64,000 nucleotides of DNA from Undibacterium sp. (lineage in GTDB: Bacteria; Pseudomonadota; Gammaproteobacteria; Burkholderiales; Burkholderiaceae_D), in NCBI RefSeq assembly GCF_030651495.1, contig NZ_JAUSFI010000092.1, positions 16,294 through 80,293 on the forward strand, given 5' to 3'. Positions 51,634 through 61,628 of the stretch are shown here, piece by piece (positions within the stretch are counted from its first letter, which is position 1; each line of letters opens with the position of its first letter). Under the pieces are notes generated by a model. That model was not told where the DNA came from and did no database searches. It saw nothing but the letters and a program-made list of their open reading frames with translations. A program made the position numbers and the translations under genes.

Positions 51634-51993
51634 CTATTTACAACTTTTATCACCACCACAGCATCCGGTTGCCGAAGCGACTGGCGAGATAGTGATGCCA
51701 GCCCAACGAGCCAGTTCGGCACGACGCGGATAACGTCCCGTAAGCGCAATTTCATCGTCCACTAAAATCAACGGAAGGCCTTCTTGACCAGAACGCTCCA
51801 AAAATCCTTTGACATTCGCATTGTCTGCAAACGCAAGCGGCTGCTGTGCCAGATTAAAACGCTCTATGCTTTTGCCTTGGGACTTTACCCAATCAACGTC
51901 GGCAGCAAAGCTTACGAGCTGCTGGTCGACATCGACGCCGCAGACACCAGAATTGCAACATAAGGCTGGGTCATATACTTTTATTGTGCTCAT
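51634..51993 (-). CDS. arsD: Arsenic metallochaperone ArsD
   Basis: 119 residues. The chaperone thiols Cys12-Cys13-x4-Cys18 sit in DPALCCNSGVCG, and a second vicinal pair plus Cys is at the C-terminus (CCGGDKSCK). ArsD passes As(III)/Sb(III) to ArsA and weakly represses ars operons. I start at ATG 51993 with AAGGAAC upstream. It directly precedes arsA. Confidence 0.94.
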   Translation of the reverse strand: MSTIKVYDPALCCNSGVCGVDVDQQLVSFAADVDWVKSQGKSIERFNLAQQPLAFADNANVKGFLERSGQEGLPLILVDDEIALTGRYPRRAELARWAGITISPVASATGCCGGDKSCK

Positions 51994-52160
51994 AGTTAAG
52001 TTCCTTTCAGGCATTGCGCCAGGCAATGATCAAGTGATGACTAGGTGACGATTAGATGACGGGTTGATTATTGGCAAAAGACCGAGTATGCATTCACGCT
52101 ACTACAACACAAAATACCCGCATCATATTTAATCTATATCATTTCCAAGCCGAGTTTCTT

Positions 52161-52886
52161 TTATTTTTGCAGGTGCGCTAAATTTTTTTTAACCACATCC
52201 ACTACTTGCTGTTTTCGTTCGCTATACCGATCAGTCATATATTCCACTCGCCCGCGCAATAACAGCGTAAATTTGAACAACTCTTCCATCACGTCGACTA
52301 GGCGATCGTAATATGGCGATGGCTTCATGCGGCCGGATTCGTCGAATTCTTCATAGGCTTTAGGCACGGAAGATTGATTTGGGATCGTAAACATTCGCAT
52401 CCAACGGCCGAGCAATCGCAAAGTATTTACCGTATTAAAAGATTGTGATCCACCGCATACCTGCATTACAGCGAGTGTTCTGCCCTGGCTGGGACGAATC
52501 GCACCGTGCTCTAAAGGAATCCAGTCGATTTGATTTTTCAGCACAGCGGTGATGGCACCATGACGTTCCGGACTACACCAGACTTGCCCCTCTGACCACA
52601 TCGACAAAGCGCGCAACTCGGCCACTTTAGGATGCGATTCGGGAACGCTGCCAGCGATGGGTAACTCTATGGGGTTAAAGATCCTCACCTCAGCACCCAT
52701 ATGAGTCAAAAGACGCGCTGCTTCTTCAATCAAAAGTCGGCTAAATGAGCGTTCCCGCAAAGAGCTATATAGCAGCAAAATACGTGGCGGATGATCTAAC
52801 TCTTTTTCCGTAGCCAGCTTATCTAGTGTCGGAATATCCATCAGTTGCGGGGCAATATTCGGCATGCTTTCGATAAGATCAAACAT
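52161..52886 (-). CDS. arsH: Arsenical resistance flavoprotein ArsH
   Basis: 241 residues, an NADPH-dependent FMN reductase fold. [15 protein letters not shown] is the FMN-phosphate loop and [21 protein letters not shown] the ArsH-specific segment. ArsH oxidises trivalent methylarsenicals in studied cases. Its start overlaps the arsC stop by eight bases. Confidence 0.95.
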   Translation of the reverse strand: MFDLIESMPNIAPQLMDIPTLDKLATEKELDHPPRILLLYSSLRERSFSRLLIEEAARLLTHMGAEVRIFNPIELPIAGSVPESHPKVAELRALSMWSEGQVWCSPERHGAITAVLKNQIDWIPLEHGAIRPSQGRTLAVMQVCGGSQSFNTVNTLRLLGRWMRMFTIPNQSSVPKAYEEFDESGRMKPSPYYDRLVDVMEELFKFTLLLRGRVEYMTDRYSERKQQVVDVVKKNLAHLQK

Positions 52887-53310
52887 GTGAACCTACCCGG
52901 CGTCCATTCACATCAACCACGAGCTCGCCGTCTTCCTTGGTAAAAACACCTTTTTGTGGTGATGGTAAAATTTCCAACACCAATTCAGAAGGGCGACACA
53001 AACGCACGCCAAGGGAAGTCACCACAAATGGTCGATTGATCAGAATAGGATGCGCCAGCATGGCATCGAGCAGCGCGTCATCTAACAGGTTTGGATCATC
53101 TAAACCCAACTCAGCATACGGCGTACCTTTTTCTCTGAGCGCAGTTCGCACGCTAAGACCTGCCTTAACAATCATATCCTGTAATATTTCACGCGCTGGA
53201 GGCATGATCAAATAATCAACAATATCAGGCTCTTCACCACTATTGCGAATTAAAGCCAGTGTATTGCGTGAAGTCCCGCAGTCAGAGTTATGGTAAATCG
53301 TGATTTTCAT
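52879..53310 (-). CDS. arsC: Arsenate reductase, glutaredoxin-coupled ArsC
   Basis: About 143 residues of the ArsC/Spx fold. Catalytic Cys11 in [18 protein letters not shown]; the arsenate-binding Arg positions are in [19 protein letters not shown] start at ATG 53310 (MKITIYH), the family start. This enzyme reduces arsenate with glutathione and glutaredoxin. It is the second arsenate reductase in the operon; the other, at 54760, is of the phosphatase type. Confidence 0.95.
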   Translation of the reverse strand: MKITIYHNSDCGTSRNTLALIRNSGEEPDIVDYLIMPPAREILQDMIVKAGLSVRTALREKGTPYAELGLDDPNLLDDALLDAMLAHPILINRPFVVTSLGVRLCRPSELVLEILPSPQKGVFTKEDGELVVDVNGRRVGSHV

Positions 53311-53444
53311 AATATTTTCAGTTATCGTGTTGTGTCGCATAGATCAACGCCAAGAATAATGCCCGGAACGGTGGCCATTTGCATAGTTATGGAACGATTA
53401 CGGCATGCTTGAAAGCGCGGCATTATCCACCAACAAATCATTGA

Positions 53445-54728
53445 CTAAAAGCTGAGGCGAATCGCCAAAGCGGCGAGCGTAACGAGCAGCACAGGCAGCG
53501 TCAAAACTATGCCGACCTTGAAGTAATAACTCCATGAAATCTGGATTTTTTTACTTGCCAGAACGTGCAGCCAAAGCAAGGTAGCCAAGCTTCCGACCGG
53601 GGTGATTTTTGGTCCAAGATCACTACCGATGACATTGGCATACACCATTGCCTCGCGCACCGCGCCCTGTGCCGAAGTGGGATCAATCGATAAGGCGCCA
53701 ATCAATACTGTAGGCATATTATTCATGACTGAAGACAAAAAAGCCGTTAGCAACCCGGTGCCAATCGCTGCGCCCCACACACCGTAATGGGCAAACGTAT
53801 TGAGCAAACTCGTCAGATAGCCAGTCAACCCTGCATTGCGCAATCCATACACAACCAAATACATCCCAAGGGAAAATATAACGATCTGCCAGGGCGCATT
53901 TTTGATGACCTCTCGTGTTGCAATCACGTGTCCTTTTGCGGCAACAGCCAATAGAATCAGTGCGCCTGCGGCAGCTACCGCGCTGATTGGTATGCCCAAG
54001 TGTTCAAGCCAAAAAAAACCAACCAGAAGCAAGCCCAAGACCCACCAGCCAGCGATGAAGGTTGCGTTGTCACGTATTGCCTCACCAGGACGTTTCAGTT
54101 GAGTCGTATCATAATCTTGCGGAATATCGCTCTTAAAAAACCACATTAATGCAAGCAGCGTAGCGCCAACTGAAACAAGATTGACTGGCAACATCACTGA
54201 GGCATATCTTGCAAAACCAATGTTGAAATAGTCAGCAGATACGATATTAACCAGGTTGGATACGACCAGCGGCAAACTGGCAGTATCGGCAATGAAACCG
54301 GCAGCCATAACGAACGCCAATGTTGCCTTTGTCGAGAACTTGAGTTCCAACAGCATCGCGATCACAATCGGGGTCAATATAAGTGCGGCACCATCGTTAG
54401 CAAATATCGCTGCAACAACCGCTCCCAGCAGGACGAGCAGAATAAACAGCTTGCGCCCGCTACCACCCCCCCAGCGAGCGACGTGCAGCGCAGCCCATTC
54501 AAAAAAACCGGCACGATCCAACAACAGGCTGATGATGATCACCGCAATAAAGGTCGCGGTAGCATTCCAGACGATGTGCCAGACAATGGGAATATCCGAC
54601 CACTGAATGACGCCTGCCATCACCGCAACGATGGCACCCAAGGCCGCACTCCAGCCTATGCCTAAGCCACGCGGCTGCCAAATAACGAGAACGAGCGTAG
54701 CTAAAAAAATTACAAAAGCGATAAGCAC
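53445..54728 (-). CDS. arsB: Arsenite efflux permease ArsB
   Basis: 427 residues, of the ArsB/NhaD superfamily, with about 11-12 membrane segments. It starts [26 protein letters not shown] and contains [14 protein letters not shown] and the [14 protein letters not shown] loop, both ArsB-like. The start codon is GTG with AAGGA upstream. It exports arsenite, alone or powered by ArsA. Confidence 0.94.
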   Translation of the reverse strand: MLIAFVIFLATLVLVIWQPRGLGIGWSAALGAIVAVMAGVIQWSDIPIVWHIVWNATATFIAVIIISLLLDRAGFFEWAALHVARWGGGSGRKLFILLVLLGAVVAAIFANDGAALILTPIVIAMLLELKFSTKATLAFVMAAGFIADTASLPLVVSNLVNIVSADYFNIGFARYASVMLPVNLVSVGATLLALMWFFKSDIPQDYDTTQLKRPGEAIRDNATFIAGWWVLGLLLVGFFWLEHLGIPISAVAAAGALILLAVAAKGHVIATREVIKNAPWQIVIFSLGMYLVVYGLRNAGLTGYLTSLLNTFAHYGVWGAAIGTGLLTAFLSSVMNNMPTVLIGALSIDPTSAQGAVREAMVYANVIGSDLGPKITPVGSLATLLWLHVLASKKIQISWSYYFKVGIVLTLPVLLVTLAALAIRLSF

Positions 54729-54759
54729 TATATTAATCCTTTTTGTTTTAAGCGAATTC

Positions 54760-55260
54760 TTAAACCGCCGACTTTCCTATGGTTTTAATCTCTTGCTGAA
54801 TCGCATTTTTCTCCAGCATATGTAGCGGCAAGCTAACAAAAGCATTCACCCTTGCCATGATCTGACGAAAAATTCTGTGGAATACCTCTCGTTTTTCCTC
54901 ATCAGTACCTACGACTGCCGCCGGATCTTCAAATCCCCAGTGCGCAGAAAGAGGATGACCAGGCCAAATCGGACATGTTTCGCCAGCGGCATTGTCACAG
55001 ACGGTAATGATGAAATCCATGTGTGGTGTATCTGGCCCGGTAAATTCATCCCAGTTTTTACTGCGCAAATTTTCTATTGGGTAGCCAGTTGCCATGACCT
55101 GCTCAATCGCAAAAGGATTGACGGTCCCACTAGGATGACTGCCCGCAGAAAATCCGCGAAAACGCCCCTTACCCATGGTGCTCACTAATGCTTCAGCCAT
55201 GATACTGCGCGCGGAATTGCCGGTACAAAGAAAAAGTACGTTGTAAGTCTTATCAGTCAT
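54760..55260 (-). CDS. Arsenate reductase, low-molecular-weight phosphatase type
   Basis: 166 residues. The P-loop CTGNSARS (Cys12, CX5R) is the arsenate-binding site; [15 protein letters not shown] carries the two extra cysteines used as a redox relay in thioredoxin-coupled ArsC enzymes. [10 protein letters not shown] is the phosphatase Asp loop. GAGGAA precedes the ATG. It is the first structural gene after arsR. Confidence 0.92.
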   Translation of the reverse strand: MTDKTYNVLFLCTGNSARSIMAEALVSTMGKGRFRGFSAGSHPSGTVNPFAIEQVMATGYPIENLRSKNWDEFTGPDTPHMDFIITVCDNAAGETCPIWPGHPLSAHWGFEDPAAVVGTDEEKREVFHRIFRQIMARVNAFVSLPLHMLEKNAIQQEIKTIGKSAV

Positions 55261-55333
55261 TTGAATTCCTCTTTAAGTTTTTTTATGAAAAAAATATAAA
55301 TGTGCAGCGGTTTAAAATCATTGGATAGCGCGA

Positions 55334-55350
55334 CCTGAATCAGATTCAGG
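55334..55350. promoter_or_regulatory. 17-bp palindrome between arsR and arsC
   Basis: CCTGAATC-A-GATTCAGG, perfect. It lies 28 bp after the arsR stop. A related sequence, GACCTGAATCTAGATTGATG, is at 55966-55985. It could be an ArsR-type site or a leader hairpin; on the plus strand it is followed by TTCTTTTTT. Confidence 0.45.
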
Positions 55351-55377
55351 ATTCTTTTTTATGGGTAAGCAAGCAAT

Positions 55378-55719
55378 CTACAAAATGGAGGCTTTGGCTT
55401 GATTGCAATGAATCGATAAGACCGGAGAACACGGGTTACCATTGCAGCAGCTATCTGTCAAAAAAACCATCACTTCGTTCATCGTGTCAAAATTTGCCGA
55501 ATAAATAATGAAACGTCCTTCTTGGCGGGGAATGATCAACGCAGCGTGCGTAAGCTCTTTTAAATGAAATGACAGAGATGATGGTGGGATGCCCAGTTCT
55601 TCAGCGATTTTGCTCGCTGCCACTCCTTCGGGCCCTATTCGTACTAACAATCTAAAAACAGCCAAACGCGATTCTTGGGCCAGCGCAGCAAGCGCTGAAA
55701 TGACATTTTTGGTTTCCAC
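55378..55719 (-). CDS. arsR: ArsR-family arsenite-responsive repressor
   Basis: 113 residues with a winged-helix domain (ASKIAEELGIPPSSLSFHLKEL, about 35-56). The classical ELCVCDL arsenite site in helix 3 is absent. Instead a C-terminal cluster Cys91-Cys92-x4-Cys97 with Cys105 could bind As(III), as in other C-terminal-cysteine ArsR types. The start codon is GTG; an ATG just upstream is out of frame. It begins the operon. Confidence 0.92.
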   Translation of the reverse strand: METKNVISALAALAQESRLAVFRLLVRIGPEGVAASKIAEELGIPPSSLSFHLKELTHAALIIPRQEGRFIIYSANFDTMNEVMVFLTDSCCNGNPCSPVLSIHCNQAKASIL

Positions 55720-56267
55720 TTAGACATCCTAATGCTAATAATTCTATCATTCTACAATACTGGAACTATCAAATCAAACCAATTTAAAAATTTTAGTTTG
55801 CAGATAATCCTGCATATATCTATAAACAGGTACGTTCAAGATCTATTGCATAATTTTTATGCAAACAATTAAATTTGGCATTTTCTGATACTAGTCGGCA
55901 TCAGAAAATCTTCGCTGAAGTACCACAAGAACATGAAATTGCCAAATGCATTTTAAAATCACACTGACCTGAATCTAGATTGATGCACGCACCAACTTGA
56001 ATACCCGACAACCCGGGCAGAAACAAATCAATTCAAGACCCGACCATTGCTTCAGATTTTCCATTTATTGGGTATATGTTCTCAGGTATTGACGAATCGC
56101 TGGCTCAAAAAAAAGCCTGCACAAAGGCAGGCAAATATCCAAAAGATCCTGTCATCAGAATCAGATGGATAGGGGAATAGGTAAATATTGAGTGGCAATT
56201 CAAGCCGTTCCATCTAGAAAAGAACTAAAAGCTAGGATCAATCCGTTACAAAAGACATACATTTTAA
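55720..56267. other. Intergenic region upstream of arsR
   Basis: 548 bp without a supported gene. It contains a perfect 10-bp inverted repeat ATTTTCTGAT/ATCAGAAAAT at 55880-55909, the partial palindrome at 55966-55985, and a terminator for the PRC-barrel gene at 56106-56132. The arsR promoter should lie near 55730-55800. Confidence 0.6.
56106..56132 (-). terminator. Rho-independent terminator downstream of the PRC-barrel gene
   Basis: On the minus strand: stem GCCTGC/GCAGGC with a 6-base loop, followed by eight T. It lies about 136 bp beyond the stop of the gene at 56268. Confidence 0.8.
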
Positions 56268-56945
56268 TTACTTACTTGCGTCTTCCAACGATTGCTTCAT
56301 ACGAGCCATGGTCTTATTCACGCCACTTTCGAACTCTTTCCAGCGTTTAGCACCCGCACGTTTCATCTCGGCCAGTTTGTCTTCGGCGGCTTTCAAATCT
56401 TTCTGCAGGACGATAATTTGTTGATCCATTTTTACTTTGGCTTCACCAGTGACTGTGGCCGATTTCTTCTGGATCTCTGCTAACTTTTCTTTGGCTTTGG
56501 CAAGATCTTGTTCTGCTTTGGCGACAAATTTTTCATGTTTTGTCGTATCGCTAGCGTATTCGAATTGGGGCATCGCCTTTACCGCATCCTTCGACGCTCC
56601 TGGCAGTACCAGTTTGCTATCCTGCTCAATGATCTGCGTGACGGGAATCGCAACGTCGTGCCGACCAATACCGATAAAGCCACCAGTGCCGACGATCAAA
56701 AATGAAACACTTTTATCAGGAGCAATAATCACGTCATCTACCTTTCCAATCTTATCCCCTGCATCGTTGTACACGGCCTTACCGAGTATACTTTTATTGA
56801 CACTCCAACCCAATGCAAGCTGGCTCGACTCGATGACGGTAACGCCCACCTTAGTAGAAGAGCCTGCAACCTGAGCACCAGCAGTGCCAACAAAAACCAA
56901 TGCTCCGGCAACACTCAGGGTTGCAATTAAGATCGTTTTTTTCAT
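56268..56945 (-). CDS. Exported PRC-barrel domain protein with a helical tail
   Basis: 225 residues. Signal peptide about 1-24 (LVFVGTAGA-Q). PRC-barrel about 45-110, with LGKAVYNDAGDKIGKVDDVIIAPDKS and the following FIGIGRHDVAIPV. Residues 130-220 are charged and probably coiled coil. AAGGAAA precedes the ATG. PRC barrels are usually cytoplasmic RNA- or photosynthesis-linked, so export with a coiled tail is notable. Role unknown. Confidence 0.85.
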   Translation of the reverse strand: MKKTILIATLSVAGALVFVGTAGAQVAGSSTKVGVTVIESSQLALGWSVNKSILGKAVYNDAGDKIGKVDDVIIAPDKSVSFLIVGTGGFIGIGRHDVAIPVTQIIEQDSKLVLPGASKDAVKAMPQFEYASDTTKHEKFVAKAEQDLAKAKEKLAEIQKKSATVTGEAKVKMDQQIIVLQKDLKAAEDKLAEMKRAGAKRWKEFESGVNKTMARMKQSLEDASK

Positions 56946-57186
56946 GATTTTTCCTTTTTTTCGTTAAATGGTTTGAGTTGTAACAGACATGCATAGGCGA
57001 ATACAAAGTATTGCTGTGACTGTACGCAACAGATCGACTAATGACGCGTCACTTAATATCAGCATATCGAGGTTTAAGAACGTCGTCTGTTCGCCAGCCA
57101 ACATAGGTTTTGGAACAAAGCGCCTGCTCGCTAGCAAACGTGCCAATCAACGTATCATTGATTCAATCTTGTTGCTCACTGTATTT

Positions 57187-57522
57187 TCACCGTTGATTTA
57201 ACATCGCATGATCAAACTGCGCATGCGCCGCCTTCAATTGCTCTTGCAGCTCATCAATGCGCCGCATCAGGGTTAAGGCCAGTACCAGACCGTTTTGATC
57301 GAGTTCAAAATCGTCGCGCAGTCTGCGTGCGGTGGTCGCCGTCACCAAGTAATGCGACTGAAACAAGGGCCGATCGGCCTGTTCATCAATGGGCAAGATG
57401 ACGCCATTGGCGATCAGTTCATCGAGCTCTTCACTGGATAAGCCGGAGACTTCAATCAAGTCCTGCGCCGAGCAGGCACCTTCATTATTGAGCCAGACAT
57501 GTCCTTCAATAGTCAGTTTCAT
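57187..57522 (-). CDS. cbpM: Chaperone modulator CbpM
   Basis: 111 residues, of the MerR-like CbpM family that binds and inhibits CbpA. LNNEGACSAQDLIEVSGLSSEELDELI and the C-terminal LMRRIDELQEQLKAA helix are characteristic. The ATG overlaps the cbpA stop (ATGA), showing tight coupling. Confidence 0.93.
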   Translation of the reverse strand: MKLTIEGHVWLNNEGACSAQDLIEVSGLSSEELDELIANGVILPIDEQADRPLFQSHYLVTATTARRLRDDFELDQNGLVLALTLMRRIDELQEQLKAAHAQFDHAMLNQR

Positions 57523-58487
57523 TTTGCCCCCTGATTAAAATGCACACGCGGCTTAAACTCAGATATGGCGGCGAGTTGTTCGTACAGTGCTTGCTCCGCC
57601 TGACTCATTGTTTTCGGCACAACGATTTGCAATACGGCATACAGATCTCCGGCTGCCGCATTCACTGCGGGTAATCCGCGCCCTGACAAGCGCAACCGCT
57701 GCCCGGAAGAAACGCCTGGTTTAATCTTCAGTTCCACATTTCCGCCCAAAGTAGGGATCTCGACTGTGGTACCAAGTGCCGCCTCCCATGACGTGATTGG
57801 CAGATCGAAGTACAAATCACGTCCACTGAGGCGATACCGTGCATGTGGCTCAATCGCCAGCACGACATAAAGATTGCCTGGTTTGCCACCATGCTGCCCC
57901 GGCCCGCCTTTACCGGCGAGACGCAGACGCTGGCCTTCTGTCGCGCCCTTCGGAATGCTGATGCGAAAAGTATGCGCGACACGATGCGGTAAGCCGTGCT
58001 CGTCATATTCAGGTAGCTCTACCCTAATCTCCGTTTCGCCACCGCTATAGATTTTCTCCAGTGAGACCGAGACGTTCACTGTGTAGTCTTCACCCGGCAA
58101 TGCAAAGTTTGCCTGCTCGCGCCCTCGTCCGTGTTGACGACCACTACGTCCGCTATGCCCGCCCGAACGGAAAGAATTCAGAATATCGGCCAGATCTACA
58201 TCGTCAAAGGCTGAAGCATTGGCGCCATATTGCTGCTGCCATTCTGGTGGTGGCGTAAAATTTTCACCGCTTGGACGCTGACCGAGATTATCGTATTCTT
58301 GGCGTTTTTCAGAATCTTTTAGCGTCGAGTAGGCTTCTGCGATTTCTTTAAACTTCTCTTCGCCTTTGGGATCCTTAGAAACATCGGGATGATACAGATG
58401 TGCCAGCTTGCGATAGGCCTTCTTGACGTCCGCTAGCGATGCTGTCCGCTCTATGCCTAAGGCTTGATAATAATCCTTGTATTTCAT
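57519..58487 (-). CDS. cbpA: DnaJ-class co-chaperone CbpA
   Basis: 322 residues. The J-domain (1-67) has HPD in LAHLYHPDVSKD. A Gly/Arg-rich linker follows, then two DnaJ C-terminal beta domains without a zinc finger, as in CbpA. AGGA lies correctly before the ATG at 58487, two codons after an alternative ATG at 58493. It works with DnaK; cbpM follows. Confidence 0.94.
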   Translation of the reverse strand: MKYKDYYQALGIERTASLADVKKAYRKLAHLYHPDVSKDPKGEEKFKEIAEAYSTLKDSEKRQEYDNLGQRPSGENFTPPPEWQQQYGANASAFDDVDLADILNSFRSGGHSGRSGRQHGRGREQANFALPGEDYTVNVSVSLEKIYSGGETEIRVELPEYDEHGLPHRVAHTFRISIPKGATEGQRLRLAGKGGPGQHGGKPGNLYVVLAIEPHARYRLSGRDLYFDLPITSWEAALGTTVEIPTLGGNVELKIKPGVSSGQRLRLSGRGLPAVNAAAGDLYAVLQIVVPKTMSQAEQALYEQLAAISEFKPRVHFNQGAK

Positions 58488-58493
58488 AGCCAT

Positions 58494-59004
58494 CCTACGT
58501 TGATGTTAAGAGAAATATTAAAAGATTAATCCTGAATAAAGACGGCGTCTGTACTCCACCCCACATAGGCGCATTGATTCAAAAATCGCCAGAACTTGAA
58601 TGCACAATAAAATCCATCCATTTTCGAGAGCGAAGAAAACCCATCAGGAGATTGATGATGGCACTTTATGCCACATGTCTATTGATAAGTATCAAATTGA
58701 AAGGCGAATCAACACACCGATCGGATAGGCTTGAGCCCAAGCCGGGCTATTAAAAATGACGCAATCCTGATTCGCTACGAAATTCAGAGAGACGCAATGA
58801 CCGTAGTATTGGTTTTCATATATCGTTATATGCTTAATTTCTTTTGACTTTGGCGTTTGTTGGCTTATCCTCATAAACAACAATTGATTTCTGAAATACG
58901 CGTGTTTTTATTGCTGTAACTCATCGCTGTAACTCATTGCTTTGGTTCGTTACTTTAGCTCGCGGCTTGGTTTTATCCCGATTCAAACATAAAAGGAAAA
59001 AAAT
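58494..59004. other. Divergent intergenic region, cbpA / cysK
   Basis: 511 bp without a supported gene. A direct repeat GCTGTAACTCAT occurs twice near 58913-58941, about 65-90 bp before cysK. A 63-codon minus-strand frame (58692-58883) has no ribosome site or domain and is left out. Regulatory sites of both genes must lie here, but I recognise none. Confidence 0.55.
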
Positions 59005-59979
59005 ATGGCTCTCTACTTGAATAATGCAGATTCGATAGGACACACTCCTTTGATTCGACTCAACCGGATTACGGATGGCGCTGGCGCAACGGTGCTGGCA
59101 AAAATCGAAGGGCGTAATCCGGCTTATTCGGTTAAATGCCGGGTCGGCGCTGCCATGGTGGCCGACGCGGAAGCGCGTGGTTTATTGGGGGCAGGTAAGG
59201 AAATCATCGAACCTACCAGCGGCAATACTGGCATCGCGCTAGCGTTTGTTGCGGCAGCTAAAGGTATACCACTGACGCTGACGATGCCTGACACCATGAG
59301 CATAGAGAGACGCAAACTGTTGGTGGCCTACGGCGCCAAACTAATTTTAACTGAGGGTGCCAAAGGCATGAACGGTGCCATCGCTAAAGCAGAAGAAATT
59401 CTCGCCAGCGCACCGGAACGGTATGTCTTGTTACAGCAATTCAAGAACCCGGCCAATCCGGCGATTCATGAAAAAACCACAGGACCAGAAATTTGGGATG
59501 ATACCGACGGTGCTGTCGATATTTTTGTTTCTGGGGTTGGCACCGGCGGCACAATTACTGGCGTTTCGCGCTACATCAAGCAGAGCAAAGATAAAAAAAT
59601 ACTGACGGTTGCAGTCGAACCAACGGCCAGCCCAGTGTTGACACAACAACGGGCTGGTCTTGCGCTGAAACCGGGGCCGCATAAAATTCAGGGCATAGGC
59701 GCAGGATTTGTACCGGATGTACTGGATATGTCGCTGGTCGATCAAATCGAGCAAGTCAGCAATGAAGACGCAATTTTATATGCGCAAAGACTGGCAAAAG
59801 AAGAAGGTATTCTGGCTGGCATCTCCTGCGGGGCCGCGGTAGCAGTTGCGTTACGACTGGCTAAATTACCAGAGCACAAAGGTAAAACTATCGTCGTGAT
59901 CTTGCCAGACTCAGGTGAGCGATATTTGAGTTCTATTTTATTTGATGGTTTGTTCGACGCAGCTGGTGTCGCCGTTTAG
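59005..59979 (+). CDS. cysK: Cysteine synthase A (O-acetylserine sulfhydrylase)
   Basis: 324 residues, PLP enzyme making cysteine from O-acetylserine and sulfide. Lys44 in NPAYSVKCR binds PLP; TSGNTG (71-76) is the substrate loop; [12 protein letters not shown] is the phosphate loop. The C-terminus is of CysK type rather than CysM. AAAGGAA precedes the ATG. Confidence 0.94.
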   Translation: MALYLNNADSIGHTPLIRLNRITDGAGATVLAKIEGRNPAYSVKCRVGAAMVADAEARGLLGAGKEIIEPTSGNTGIALAFVAAAKGIPLTLTMPDTMSIERRKLLVAYGAKLILTEGAKGMNGAIAKAEEILASAPERYVLLQQFKNPANPAIHEKTTGPEIWDDTDGAVDIFVSGVGTGGTITGVSRYIKQSKDKKILTVAVEPTASPVLTQQRAGLALKPGPHKIQGIGAGFVPDVLDMSLVDQIEQVSNEDAILYAQRLAKEEGILAGISCGAAVAVALRLAKLPEHKGKTIVVILPDSGERYLSSILFDGLFDAAGVAV

Positions 59980-60043
59980 GCGATCTCAGAATATGCTATT
60001 TCAATCCCTCGCCGATGCCGAGCGAGGGATTTTCAGTCCATGA

Positions 60044-60586
60044 CTAGCCAAACTCTTTAAACGTCTCTAAATCGACTTGCACCGATTCATCTCCACCCGA
60101 CAGCCAGATTTGTCCGTCTTGTATTGTGCATTGCAATTGCATATTACGTTGCGCCAATTTTGCCAGCGCCTGACTGGTAGCGGACGGCACATTCTTCACT
60201 TGCAGATTTTTAGCTCTATCCAGGCGGCTATTAATTTGCTTCCACCAAATGCTGCTCGCATGAGCGAAGCTATACACTACCACCTGCTCTGCCCTGCCGC
60301 AGGCTTTGAGCAAGCGACGGTCTTCCGGCTGCCCGACTTCACCCCATAACTGTATCGCGTCAGTATAGTCTTTCAGCCAAAAATCCGGCTCTTCGGTGTC
60401 CGAGATGCCCTTGCCAAAACTCAGCCGTTCGCTGGCGTGGATCGCAAATGCCAGCACGCGTATCATCATGCGTTCATCGGTTTCGGATGGATGGCGTGCA
60501 ATAGTCAGACTATGGTCGGCGTAATAGCCTCTATCCATATCCGAGATATTCAACTCGGCTTTATAAATCGTCGATTTCAGTGCCAT
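60044..60586 (-). CDS. yaeQ: YaeQ family protein
   Basis: 180 residues of the YaeQ family, a PD-(D/E)XK nuclease-like fold. The start MALKSTIYKAELNISDMDRGYYADHSLTIARHPSET matches closely, and EPDFWLKDYTDAIQLWGEVG holds the conserved acidic residues. Its biochemical role is unsettled. The ATG overlaps the purU stop (TAATG), so the two are coupled. Confidence 0.93.
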   Translation of the reverse strand: MALKSTIYKAELNISDMDRGYYADHSLTIARHPSETDERMMIRVLAFAIHASERLSFGKGISDTEEPDFWLKDYTDAIQLWGEVGQPEDRRLLKACGRAEQVVVYSFAHASSIWWKQINSRLDRAKNLQVKNVPSATSQALAKLAQRNMQLQCTIQDGQIWLSGGDESVQVDLETFKEFG

Positions 60587-61452
60587 TATTTAAACACCAC
60601 AGTCTTGTGTGCATTGAGCAGAATTCGGTGTTCGACAAAACATTTGACCGCACGTGCAAGCACGACACATTCCACATCGCGGCCGATGGCGGTCAGGGTT
60701 TCCGGTCCCATAGAGTGATCAACCCGCTCAACATCCTGCTCAATAATTGGCCCCTCATCGAGATCACCAGTAACGAAATGCGCGGTAGCGCCGATCAATT
60801 TAACGCCGCGTTCGTGCGCCTGGTAGTAAGGTTTGGCACCTTTAAAACTCGGTAAAAAAGAATGGTGAATATTGATCGCGCGGCCCGTGAGCGCCGTACA
60901 CATTTCCGGCGACAAAATCTGCATATAGCGCGCCAACACCACCAACTCTACCTGATTGGTCTCGATGATATCCAGCACCTTTTGTTCTTGCGCACGCTTA
61001 GCCTCGCTTGAAGCGCCGATAGCCAGTGGCAAATGGTGAAAAGGAATGTTATAACTAGCAGCTAATTGATAAAAATCGGTGTGATTAGAAATAATCGCCT
61101 TGATTTCAACCGGCAGCAAACCGCTCTTGAAGCGAAACAGCAAGTCATTAAGGCAGTGACCGATTTTGGACACCATCAAGACGATACGTGGCTTATGGCG
61201 CGCATCATGCAGTTGCCAGTGCATTTTCCAGCTATGGCCCAAGGTGCTAAACTCTTCTCTTAAAAAAGCGTCGCTGATGGCAGTATCTTCCAGCGAAAAA
61301 TGTACGCGCATAAAAAACAATTCGGATTGTGCATCACCAAACTGGGCCGAATCCAGAATATTGCAGCCATGGCTGGCTAAAAAACCGGATACGCTATGCA
61401 CAATACCGCGTTGATCGGGGCAAGACAGGGTAAGAATATATTCTGGATGCAT
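60586..61452 (-). CDS. purU: Formyltetrahydrofolate deformylase PurU
   Basis: 288 residues. An N-terminal ACT domain (LTLSCPDQRGIVHSVSGFL) is followed by the formyltransferase-like domain with INIHHSFLPSFKGAKPYYQA and THFVTGDLDEGPII-type Asn-His-Asp catalytic set. It yields formate for purine synthesis and balances one-carbon pools. I start at MHPEY (61452); the frame is open 14 codons further but has no ribosome site. Confidence 0.94.
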   Translation of the reverse strand: MHPEYILTLSCPDQRGIVHSVSGFLASHGCNILDSAQFGDAQSELFFMRVHFSLEDTAISDAFLREEFSTLGHSWKMHWQLHDARHKPRIVLMVSKIGHCLNDLLFRFKSGLLPVEIKAIISNHTDFYQLAASYNIPFHHLPLAIGASSEAKRAQEQKVLDIIETNQVELVVLARYMQILSPEMCTALTGRAINIHHSFLPSFKGAKPYYQAHERGVKLIGATAHFVTGDLDEGPIIEQDVERVDHSMGPETLTAIGRDVECVVLARAVKCFVEHRILLNAHKTVVFK

Positions 61453-61628
61453 GATGTCATGAAGATGAAAAAAATTCAGCTTGCATTGTCTCATGTGTCA
61501 CATGGTTAAGAGAAATAGAAATAAAAAGCACGATCGTTCTAATTAATGTATAGTGAAATACCTCAAATAACTTTGAGTCCCTCTTTTTGGCTTTACCTTT
61601 GACGCTAACATCTACGGAGACAAGAACA

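Noticed and set aside
52033..52065. Three imperfect 11-bp repeats (GATGAC/GTGACG/GATGACG) between arsD and arsH
   Set aside because: Too short and diverged to distinguish from chance.
58692..58883. 63-codon minus-strand frame between cbpA and cysK
   Set aside because: No ribosome site, no domain, irregular composition; more likely chance.
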